A DNA stretch of 64,000 bases, from the NCBI GenBank assembly GCA_964495905.1, contig CAZBWN010000056.1:13904-77903 (forward strand), given 5' to 3'. The stretch comes from CAJBLF01 sp964495905 (GTDB taxonomy: Bacteria; Patescibacteriota; Gracilibacteria; Absconditabacterales; Absconditicoccaceae). The notes under the pieces were generated by a model that did not search any database, was not told where the DNA came from, and was given only the letters and a program-made list of their open reading frames with translations. The translations under genes were made by a program, and so were the position numbers. This document shows, piece by piece, positions 40,948 to 49,649 of the stretch (positions are counted from its first letter, which is position 1; each line of letters starts with the position of its first letter).

Positions 40948-43900
40948 ATGTCACTTATATCACTAACTATTCCTGAGTTATTAGAGGAAAATAAAATAGG
41001 CAAGAACATGACGAGCCATATCGTTTTAGAGACAGATGTGGTAGAATGTGATGTAGAAGAACATAGAAATTGAAGGCATATATTCTATATTGCTAGACCA
41101 AATAATGGTCTTCCACCTATTCTTTTAACAAAAGACAAGGTTTTAGAATGATATGAATATGTTCTAAAAAATTTAGATATAGAGAATTTTTCACTGATAA
41201 CCCTTCATGTAGCAAAACGAAAATGGATATTACATCCAAAAAAAGGTCATCCATGTACAAAAGCAGATGTTGATTCCATTCCTATTTCACGAAAAAACAA
41301 ATTTAATTTTCAAAACTGAAAAATAAGTGATAATGGCTTAAGGCCACCTCAAATTTGATGAATGTGTGCTATAACAGCTCACCGATTATCTGACAATAAA
41401 ATTCCTGGTACTGTAGTAATGCCTACATGAACAGGGAAAACAGAAACAATGCTTTCAACTATCGTAAGCAACCAGTGTGATAAAGTGTTAATTATTGTGC
41501 CATCGAATGCATTAAGACAACAAACTTACAAAAAGGCTCTAAATTTGTGAATCCTTAAAAAAATAGATACAATTCAAAAAGACACAATATTGCCAGTAGT
41601 TGTAGCTGTAGATAAGAATTTATGAGACAATGACACAATAGAGCACCTGATAGATAATTGTAATATTATGATTTGTACACCAAATATAATGCAAAAACTT
41701 TCAAGTGAACAATTAAATTTATTTTCAACTAAATTTAACTATCTTTTTTTTGATGAAGCACATCATATAGCGGCACCAACACGAGAGCGTCTTAAGAGAG
41801 AATTTGTAAAAAAGAACAAGAAGATACTACAATTTACTGCGACTCCGTTTAGAAACGATAAAAAGAGCATATGAGGCAAAATTATATTCAATTACTCTCT
41901 AGGAAAGGCTCAAGAAGAATCTTATTTTAAGACAATAAATTTTAAGCCAATATACGAATTCTCTGAAGATAAGGTAGATGAGGCAATCGTTAAAAAAGCT
42001 ATTGAGCAGTTAGAAATTGATATTAGAGAACATGATTATCAACATATTATTATGGCAAGAACAAACGATATACCGAGTGCTGAGGCAGTAATAGAAATTT
42101 ATCGTAGATATTGAGCGGATTATAACCCTGTTATTTTACATAGCAAGCTCAAAAAAGATGAAACAAAACAAAATTTAGATTTGCTGAAAAATGGGCAATC
42201 GAAAATTGTTGTTTGTGTAGATATGTTATGAGAGGGAGTTGATATTCCCCAATTAAAGATAGCCGCATTACATGATGTTCATAAAAGTCTAGGAATAACA
42301 TTACAGTTTATTGGAAGATTTGTGCGTGATTCATCATTAAATATATGAGATGCTACTGTTGTCGCTAATATCGCAGATATAAAAGTAAAAGAAGCCCTGA
42401 AATCATTATATTCAGAAGATGCAAATCGAAATTCAATTTTAAGGTATTTATCAGAAAATCAAATTGAACGTGAAGTAAAGTTACAGGATATGGTAGATGG
42501 ATTCAATTGAGAACTAAAAGATGAATTACCATTACAAAATCTTTTGCCAAAACTCAGTACGACTGTCTATAAAATAGAAAATTATGAACTAGATGTTGAA
42601 AAACTCATCATAGAATTTAGCAAAAGGAATGAGGTAGTGTCCTCAGTTAATGATGCAAATAATGTAATAGTTATTATAACAAAAACATATCAAAATATAG
42701 AGTGGGGTAAAATAAGAGAAATAAATGACACTATACGAAATATGTATATATTTTATATGAATACAGAACAAAATTTATTATTTGTAAATACAACATCAAA
42801 AGACATTCAAGAAAGATTTATTAGGGTTCTTAAAGAAGATGCCACAAAAATATATTGAGAAGATGTTTATAAATCATTTCACGGTATCAATAGAATGTTA
42901 CTATATAGCGTTGGCTTAAAAGAGAAATATCTTTGACCTATTAGATATAAAATGTATTCTGGCATAGATGTTAAGCCCGCTATCTGACAATGACAAAGAA
43001 CATCATCAATTAAAGCGAACATTTTTGGTATGTGATATGAAAATTGAGAACCAACAAGTATAGGCGCTTCTTATAAATGAAAAATATGGGCCAGGAAAGT
43101 TGGGTCTTTGGTGGATTTAATAGAATGGTGTAATCTAATAGGCTGAAAACTTATTGATTCGAGCATAAGTACAGAAGATGTATTAGAATGAACTTTAAAA
43201 CGAGAATTACTGAAGAATCCTTGAGATATAGTCGCATTACCTGTTTTTATAGACTGGCCTATATTGCTTGAAAATATTCAGACACCTGTAGAAATTAAAT
43301 TAGGTGAAAATGTTTATTTGTTGGATGAGCTCTGAATACAAATAGTTGAAAGAGCACAAATTGATGAAGGAATTACATTTAAAATTTTTGGAGAGAATGT
43401 TGAATTATTTATGAATTTTATTGTTTCTGCTCCTTTGAAAGATGAGACCAAACCTAATTATTCATATTCTATTATTTGAGGAACAACGCCTGCGACAATA
43501 AAAATTGGTAGAAATACTTACTGAATTGCTGATTTTTTTATGGACAATCCTCCTTGTATTTGGTTTAGTGATAGTACCCAATTATTGAATAATTTGTATA
43601 TAAAGTGAAATCAAGATATCGTTCCATATGATAAGGAAAAAATTGAAATACTTGATTGGTTAAATGTCGATAAAACAAAAGAATCTCAATGACATGAAAA
43701 AACACCTGGTACAATACAACATTATATGATATGAAGATTAGCTTCTACCTGAGAATATCAGATTATTTATAATGATGATTGACCTGCTGAAATAGCAGAT
43801 ATTTTAGCATTTAAAGTTAACGATACTGAAAAAATAATCGACATAGAGCTTTATCATTGTAAGTATTCCAGTTCTGAAAAGGAATGAGATAGAATTAAGG

Positions 43901-44232
43901 ATTTTTACGAGGTGTGTTGACAGGCACAAAAATCAGCACATTGGAAAGAGGGCTGAAACCAGATAGAAAAAATAGTGAAACATCTCTTAAAAAGAGATAA
44001 TAGGTGGCAACATAGTTATTGAGTTAGTAGGTTTGAGGTTGGTGACGAATCAGATTTAAAAGAAATTCAAAAGAAAACCAGTATATACATAGTAAAATAT
44101 AAAGTTATAATAGTGCAACCATGACTATCTCGTAAAGTAGTATCAATGCAGATACTGTATTTATTGTCTACGACTGAATTATATTTGGCTGAAACGGTAC
44201 AAATGCCATTAACCATAATCACAAGTGAATAA
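40948..44232 (+). CDS. SF2 helicase with C-terminal nuclease-like domain (defence-type)
   Basis: A 1094-residue intact frame with TGA-Gly. The helicase core has Q-like motif QIGGMCAI, Walker A MPTGTGKTET (G161 is TGA, K164), DEAH at 269-272 (FFDEAHHIA), FTATPFRND near 297, and motif VI QFIGRFVRD near 453. A long middle region of unknown fold follows. Residues 940-1010 carry ADILAFKVN (D951), IDIELYHCKYS (E967, K972) and DFYEVCGQAQKSAHW, a nuclease-like pattern seen at the end of phage-defence helicases. It is likely a single-protein defence factor with ATP-driven DNA translocation and cleavage. It is convergent with the DUF2958 gene (1 bp apart). The helicase call is firm; the nuclease and role are inferred. 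Confidence 0.85.
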
Positions 44233-44233
44233 T

Positions 44234-44506
44234 TTAAATATCAAAAAAACACTCATTGAACTGAGTGTCTCTTTCTATTTGAAGTCATCCTACTGTCTCT
44301 GGTAAGCTGAAATAACTCCATCTTCATCTTCCGTCCTTAATCACATACCCATAAAAAGCATTCGCTTCTGGGTAGTATTCCGAGACTAACCATTCCCAGT
44401 CATTCCAAGGAGCATAGAATTTGGCGAGTATGAGTGGATTTTTAGTATGAATCTGTTCGCCAATTTGCCTAAATCTACTGATAAGTTTTTCATCTAATAG
44501 TTTCAT
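44234..44506 (-). CDS. DUF2958 protein
   Basis: A 90-residue protein matching DUF2958 throughout: start MKLLDEKLISRFRQIG, VKFF-like ILAKFYAPWNDWEWL, ANAFYGYVIKDGRG, WSYFSLPETVGGLQIERD near the end (TGA-Gly at GRGRW and VGGL). This small family is frequent on plasmids and conjugative elements; its role is unknown. It overlaps the terminator region of the helicase gene and lies inside the 20-bp repeat-bounded cassette, so it is probably cassette cargo. Confidence 0.82.
44248..44276. terminator. Hairpin between convergent genes
   Basis: ACACTCA-ttgaac-TGAGTGT with T/A-rich flanks. It lies within the 3' coding end of the DUF2958 gene and can terminate the helicase transcript. Confidence 0.55.
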
Positions 44507-44573
44507 TTAGTAGTCTTTAACTATAAAACTACTAATTTTTTATAGGAACTAGTACATAAATCAAGTACGATTG

Positions 44574-44593
44574 TAGTTAAAATTATTTTAAGT
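44574..44593 (+). repeat. Right 20-bp direct repeat (putative attR)
   Basis: Exact copy of 39711-39730 in the same orientation, 4.86 kb away. It lies between the DUF2958 and Rep genes. Confidence 0.65.
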
Positions 44594-44655
44594 TAGAAAT
44601 CTCTGATATATTTTTGGGATAATTAGTTCTATAATAACAAGATAATATGTATGTA

Positions 44656-45513
44656 TTATTTTTTAGACTTTTTTGTGTCCTTTAGAAAATCTTTAAAAAT
44701 TCCATATGCCTCTAAAAATCTGTATTGTTTCTTTTCCATAACGTTCACGTATTCACCTAGATTTTCGTCTATTGTCTTATCAAATTTCATAATATATCGT
44801 ATTATTTGTTTTAAGTCTTTATTTGTCTTTATCCTTTTAGTACTTGTTATTGCTGGTCATACTCGATAACCACTAATATCTCTCCATTTTTTCAAAACAT
44901 CATCATTTTTATACCACTCTTTTCAGTCTTTCCTTTTTGAAATGGTTATTGATAATTCTTTTTCGGTACACAGGATTATATTTATATGTGGATTCCATCA
45001 ATTTGTCTTGTTGTACGTTATTTCTATTGAAACAAGCATCCCATCACAATTAAAAATCGAATTTTTCCTACGCCTTATTGCGTTTTTATAATCATTAGCT
45101 ATTGTAGTTTTATGTATTAGGACTTCCTTTACTAAATCAGATAATCATCGACCTTTTTTATGTTCTATAGTAAAAACAAGAGAATAGTATTTTTTATTCT
45201 TTAGTGTTTTTTTATGATTTTCTACATAATCATAAACATTATTGCTTTTATTATATCTTCTTATATTGGCACATATTTCACAGTATTTGTGTTGTTTGCA
45301 AAAAGAATGCGGATGTGGCATATAGTTTCCCAACTTATTCTTTACTTGGGGAGCTCGACAATCTCTTATAGTTTCAATTTTCTTTAATAATTTGTTCCTA
45401 TGTATTCCATTATATTTTTTGGAAAAGATATGTTTTTCCATTTTTTTAGCTCTATGTAATGTGCTGTCTTTCATTTCTGTATTACTTTTGAATTGTGCTT
45501 TCAAAGACAGCAT
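44656..45513 (-). CDS. Rolling-circle replication initiator (Rep_1-like)
   Basis: A 285-residue protein. A Cys/His cluster occurs early (DCRAP...PHSFCKQHKYCEICA). The central strand IEITYNKTNGW leads to NPHINII, the HUH-motif position, where the second His is replaced by Asn (H176-I-N). Motif 3, YIMK (Y240, K243), carries the nicking tyrosine. The pattern is that of plasmid Rep_1 proteins that nick the double-strand origin. The start is uncertain: ATG 45513, or TTG 45549 upstream. It implies that this island is, or derives from, a rolling-circle plasmid. TGA codes Gly at conserved positions. Confidence 0.72.
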
Positions 45514-45566
45514 TAGAAAACATATAGAATATAAATTAAAAAAACTCAACCTAGCGAGAGATGAGC

Positions 45567-45920
45567 TTACTTATTCATAATGAGGTCAGATAATCATTGT
45601 ACATTTTCTATAGAAGGCTTTCCACTGAAAGTGATTTTCATATTTTTGAAAATATCTTTATCTCCGGTATATCTACTTCCTTGATACTCAAAACCAGACA
45701 CTTCTCCGTCTTTGTCAGTAGTAAATGTTTTAGTTTTATAGTCTTTTCCATTTTTCATCCAAGAAAAAACATCATCGTCCTCATGTTCTTCTACTGTTGA
45801 TGGACCATCTTCAAAAGATTTAAGGAATTCTTCGTCTCGTTCTTCTATGCTTTCATTAAGAATCACAGTGCCTTCTTTGTCATTAACGATTTGATTTTTG
45901 ATTAAATGCACTTCTACCAT
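45567..45920 (-). CDS. Acidic hypothetical protein upstream of Rep
   Basis: A 117-residue, strongly acidic protein (ESIEERDEEFLKSFEDG, STVEEHEDDDVF) ending in a small domain with FSGKPSIENVQG. It is on the same strand and 53 bp before the Rep ATG, probably one transcript. Not recognised; could be a copy-number or antirestriction-type DNA-mimic protein, judged only from charge. Confidence 0.6.
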
Positions 45921-46018
45921 CTCTCCTTTTTAATGACTTAAGTAAAACTAGGTCATAACCAATTCTTAACCTAACTAGAGTAGTTAATTCATCAATTACG
46001 CGTAATTTATTTATAATG

Positions 46019-46094
46019 GGGCGGCTGACGAGATTCGAACTCGCGACCCCCTGAGTCACAGTCAAGTGCTCTAACCAACTGAGCTACAGCCGCC
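46019..46094 (-). tRNA. tRNA-His (GTG), CCA not encoded
   Basis: Acceptor GGCGGCT pairs with AGCCGCC. D-arm tagctcagttggttagag, anticodon arm TTGACTGTGACTCAG with GTG, and T-arm GCGAG-TTCGAAT-CTCGT are clear. Its D-arm region is overlapped by the stop codon end of the GIY-YIG gene. Confidence 0.92.
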
Positions 46095-46337
46095 ATATTG
46101 TACAAATGTTTCATGATTGATCCAATGATCAATATGTCCATTTTTTTTTATCATTCTTTCTAATTTTATTGCTTCTGTCTTCGTTTTTTTAATAAAATAT
46201 CATATAATATACAATGTTCACATTTTTTTTGTTGTTGGTGTTAATCATCCTATATGTTCAGCAAATCTTTTCTCAAGATCATTTGTATATCATATATAAT
46301 ACTTGATATCTCACTTTAAAATATAGACATAATACAT
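46071..46337 (-). CDS. GIY-YIG nuclease domain protein running into tRNA-His
   Basis: An 88-residue protein with GIY-YIG hallmarks: YVYILKGDIKYYIGYTNDLEKRFAEH (YIG and R positions), and the active-site Glu in TEAIKLERMIKK. Four TGA-Gly codons lie in the core. The stop TAG is inside the tRNA-His gene, so 24 bases encode both the tRNA 5' half and the tail QYGGCSSVG of the protein. Either the tRNA inserted into the gene's end or the nuclease gene uses tRNA sequence as its 3' end. Small GIY-YIG proteins occur on the chromosomes and mobile elements of these bacteria. Confidence 0.75.
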
Positions 46338-46373
46338 TTTATCTTATTTAGAAAGTGAATACATCCTGAGTCA

Positions 46374-46427
46374 TCCCGCAGTACTGCGGGACTCTAACCA
46401 ACTGAGCTATCCCGCAGTACTGCGGGA
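46374..46427. repeat. tRNA D-arm fragment flanked by two identical palindromes
   Basis: The 18-bp perfect palindrome tcccgcagtactgcggga occurs at 46374-46391 and 46410-46427. Exactly between them is an 18-bp tRNA D-arm sequence (ctctaaccaactgagcta), the same as in the adjacent tRNA-His. On the minus strand, half-palindromes give a 6-bp stem (GCGGGA/TCCCGC) around the D-arm. Confidence 0.65.
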
Positions 46428-46439
46428 CCATAATATATA

Positions 46440-46700
46440 GAAACTAACGCAGAAAGAATTGTATTCTTTTCCTTCCCAAAATCAAGAAAAATTATAATAT
46501 TAGAAATAACCATTTTTATGAAAAGCATATAAGACTAAGGTTTGTTGAGCTACTATACAAAAGTACCCAGGTACTACCTAACAACTATCTAATAGATACA
46601 TAGATAGCCATCTATAAACGACTTTGAGCTTTGAGGTCTTCTTGCAAATAGACAGGCGATAAGTAGACTAAGCAGGTAGTAAACTACCTTTTGTTTTTTT
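46440..46700 (+). ncRNA. Possible small RNA or attenuated leader ending in a terminator
   Basis: No reading frame. Small stems (GTACC-ca-GGTAC near 46570, CTATCTA/TAGATAG near 46590) precede GGTAG-taaa-CTACC at 46675-46688 with TTTTGTTTTTTT. The terminator is 12-15 bp before the rluC/D-like start, so it may attenuate that gene. Confidence 0.35.
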
Positions 46701-46711
46701 GTGATATTCCT

Positions 46712-47821
46712 ATGGAGATAAAAATAGATAAAACAGCTTCTGACCAGAGATTTGATAGATTTTTGAGGAAACGGTTCAAGAAATATCCGCAAGTTCGCTT
46801 GGCGGACATTTATAGTAATGTCAGGAGATGATTAGTAAAAGTCAATAAGAAAAAGGTTAAAGAACAATATAGATTAAAAGTAGGCGATGTTGTTGAGATA
46901 AACGATAATGTTAAGATGGGAAGCGAAGACTTATCGTTATTGGTGAGTCAAAAAGACCGCAAACTAGAAAAAGTAGACATGAAGAAAGTGGAAAAACAGA
47001 TTATCTTTGAAAATGACCATCGGATCGTCTTTGATAAGCTCCCAGGGATTCCTATGCACCCAGGGAACAAACACCGAAATGACCTTTGCATGAACGATTA
47101 CTTAGACAAATACGCTGAGCAATACAAAACCGCGACTTTCAAGCCATCATTTGGATATAGACTTGATAGAGACACTTCAGGAGTCTTGATTGCTGCAAAA
47201 AGTTATGAAGCGCTACAATATATAAATAGCATCATCAGAGAAAGGGATATCGATAAATATTATCTAGCGCTTGTCGCAGGGAGATTTCAACGTCATCTGA
47301 TTATCAAGAAACCATTGACCAAGACCTATGAAAAAGAATTTGACAGATCACAAGTCAAAGTGGATTATGATACAGGATTGGAAGCTACGACCGAATGTCG
47401 GTTAGAAAAAACCATCCAGCATCCCTTGCTGGGAACAATCTCATTATTGAAAGTGAAAATCCACACAGGAAGAATGCATCAGATCAGAGTGCATCTCAGC
47501 AGCGAATGATTCCCTGTATTGGGTGATGCCGTATATGGAAATGCAGCAGTAAATAGGATTTTGTACAAATGATTGGGTATCAATAGACAATTGCTTCATT
47601 GCCGAAAATATAGTTTTCTAGATCCATTTCAGAATGATCAAATCACATTTGAAGCTCCCATTCCTGAAGACTTCAAAAAAGTATTGCTCTGAAAAAACGA
47701 TCCAAATCTTGTAGTATCGGTTGCTAAAGATATAAAATCAGTAACTAAAGAGATAAAACCAAGAGATAAGGACACAAAAAGATCATACAAAGATGTGAAA
47801 AGAATACCAAGACGCAAATAA
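46712..47821 (+). CDS. RluC/RluD-family 23S rRNA pseudouridine synthase
   Basis: A 369-residue protein. An S4 RNA-binding domain covers residues 1-75 (FDRFLRKRF, VRLADIYSNVRRGLVKVNKKK). The catalytic core has PGIPMHPG, FGYRLDRDTSGVLIAAK with the catalytic Asp of RLDRDTSG, DKYYLALVAG and HTGRMHQIRVHLSS. A basic tail (KPRDKDTKRSYKDVKR) is extra. It isomerises uridines in ribosomal RNA. The region before the start contains a hairpin-T run. TGA-Gly occurs at conserved turns, e.g. LSSEGFPVLGDAVYG. Confidence 0.9.
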
Positions 47822-47909
47822 ATAAAAATATATTTTTGTTTCTATCCCGCCTTGCGGGACTTCGCTTCGCTCGATTTTGTAATCTTTTAATCTTTAAATA
47901 AAAAAGCAC

Positions 47910-48227
47910 ATGCTTAACAGATTTAAAGCAGGATTGGTTTTTGGTTGTTTCGTTTCATTCATCCACTTGGTATGGGCAGTAGCAATAGCTATCACACCCA
48001 CAGGAATGCAGAAATTTATTGATTGGATATTTTGATTACACTTTCTTCAACCCGTGTATGTAATCACCCAAGCGACTCGAGGGAAAGGCATTTTACTTAT
48101 CATCATGACTTTTGTTATTTGATATATTATGGGAGTAGTCTTTGCATGTTTACGAAACAAGTTTCTTGGAGACAAAAAAATAAAGATCATAGTACAATCA
48201 AAAGTTAAAGCCAAAACTAAGAAATAA
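47910..48227 (+). CDS. Small two-helix membrane protein
   Basis: A 105-residue protein with two membrane helices (LVFGCFVSFIHLVWAVAIAI, GILLIIMTFVIGYIMGVVF) and a basic tail. The pattern LNRFKAGLVFG..., W...GLHF resembles a 2TM family common in Candidate Phyla Radiation genomes. Three TGA-Gly codons. Followed by a good terminator. Function unknown. Confidence 0.65.
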
Positions 48228-48246
48228 ATATCTGAGTACATACAAT

Positions 48247-48277
48247 AGCCCGTAAGAAATTGCGGGTTTTTTTGTTT
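48247..48277 (+). terminator. Intrinsic terminator
   Basis: CCCGTAA-gaaa-TTGCGGG followed by T7. Confidence 0.82.
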
Positions 48278-48283
48278 GTTATT

Positions 48284-48378
48284 TTGTCCTCCTTTTCCAA
48301 AGGAGGGGTGGTGCGAAGCACAGGAGGATTTAAATCCCTCTCCCCTTCGGGTTTCTCCCTTTAAAAAAGGGAGACAAA
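48284..48378. repeat. Dispersed palindromic repeat family A, complete copy
   Basis: tcctccttttccaaaggagg, then ggtggtgcgaagcacaggagg, spacer, ccctctccccttcgggtttctccctttaaa...gggag. Same two-part order as 51654. Confidence 0.75.
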
Positions 48379-48382
48379 AAAA

Positions 48383-48412
48383 TAAAAAAAATCATTCGCC
48401 TAGGCGAATGAT
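48383..48412 (-). terminator. Intrinsic terminator of the 48433 gene
   Basis: TCATTCGCC-ta-GGCGAATGA palindrome with an A run on the left, i.e. T8 on the minus strand. Confidence 0.78.
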
Positions 48413-48432
48413 TATATACATAGAAATATATA

Positions 48433-48876
48433 TTATTGTTGTTCACTCTTTGAGGAACTAGTATCTACACTTTGGAGAAGTGAGGTTCATTTACATGTTT
48501 TCACTTCAGTTTGATACGTAGACCATGCATTTTTTGTAGCAGTACTCAATGCAGATTTGAGACTCGTTAGAGATGTCTTATATGTTTTCCATACAGTTGA
48601 GATAGTAGTTTTAATTTCTTTTTTTGAAGTTTTGTCCCATGCAGCAAGTAATGTTGTTTTTCTAGTATTCAATGCGTCTAAAGCACCATTTTGATAGATA
48701 GTGAAAGCAGAGATCAAAGCTGTTTCTTTTGTTTCCAAAGCGGTTTTTATGCAAGTCACTACAGCACCAGAAAGTTGTTGGCTAGCAGGAAGTACATCAT
48801 TTGTTTTTATCTCCGTAGCGATAGCTACAGCACCAAGAATCAAACCGATAACAGGAAGCGCAAATAACTTTTTCAT
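48433..48876 (-). CDS. Small secreted Ala/Thr-rich protein
   Basis: A 147-residue protein with a signal peptide (MKKLFALPVIGLILGAVAIA). It is followed by a mostly helical Lys/Thr/Ala region with two Cys (VVTCIKTAL, EVKTCKG) possibly forming a disulfide. The repeating KT...ALxxAW..Y pattern suggests a long amphipathic helix. Read through one TGA near the end to TAA. Such small exported helical proteins are common in these bacteria; no assigned function. Confidence 0.65.
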
Positions 48877-49038
48877 ACACTAAAGTATACAAAAGTAAAA
48901 TAGTTCGGTATAATGTGAGGAGAATATATAAGGAAATGAGGATTTATTGCAAGCTTTGTGCATAATGGGTAACGAGATAGACTCCCCAACCCTAGAGTAG
49001 AAAAAAATTTTAACCTGCTCCTTGTTCCCTGTTCCTAT
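48877..49038. other. Intergenic gap
   Basis: AT-rich, no gene or obvious repeat. Confidence 0.4.
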
Positions 49039-49560
49039 TTAAGAGAAAATTATATTAGACTTCGGTTCAAATTCATCCAAATCCTCTTCATCATCACTCA
49101 TGCTTGCCAAACGCTTTTCACACTTGTCACAACGTTTGACAAAAGGATCATTGAGCAGAAGGGATTGGACTACTATATCTTCGATATTGATGGTTTCGGC
49201 TTTAGAATCTATAAAAAACAATACTTCTTCAGAGTCTGGTGCTTCTTTCTTTTTGACATCATCTTCAAAAATGAATCTTCCTGCATAGGAAGGGACATAT
49301 ACTTTCCTCATAAATGAGGCTCCGCAGCTATCACAAGTTTCATGGAAATTAGCAGTGACATCAGTGAGTGTTCCCAACAAAGAAGTATTATCCAAAGACT
49401 GGATAGTAAAACCTCATGCGATACCTTCAGCATCCAAATTTGGTAATTGATCAGAAAATTTGTGTTCAAAATCTATCTGATCTTCTCTTCCTGTTTCATT
49501 TAACAAATCAGCAATTTTGATTTTGAATACCTTATCCTTGATAATCGCCTTGTCTTTCAT
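49039..49560 (-). CDS. YceD/DUF177 family protein
   Basis: A 173-residue protein of the DUF177/YceD family (large-subunit rRNA accumulation): LNETGREDQIDFEHKFSDQLP, GTLTDVTANFHETCDSCGASFMRKV, FxDSKAETINIEDIVVQSLLLNDPFVKRCDKC. Two CxxC pairs form the zinc knuckle. In other bacteria it is paired with rpmF (L32), not seen here. One TGA-Gly. The role in ribosome assembly is inferred from the family. Confidence 0.82.
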
Positions 49561-49649
49561 TTGAAGTTTAAAAAAATATAAGTAAAAAGAATAATAGAGT
49601 AAGTATACTGTTTTACTGAAATTTTTCAAATCTGATATTCATAACAAAA

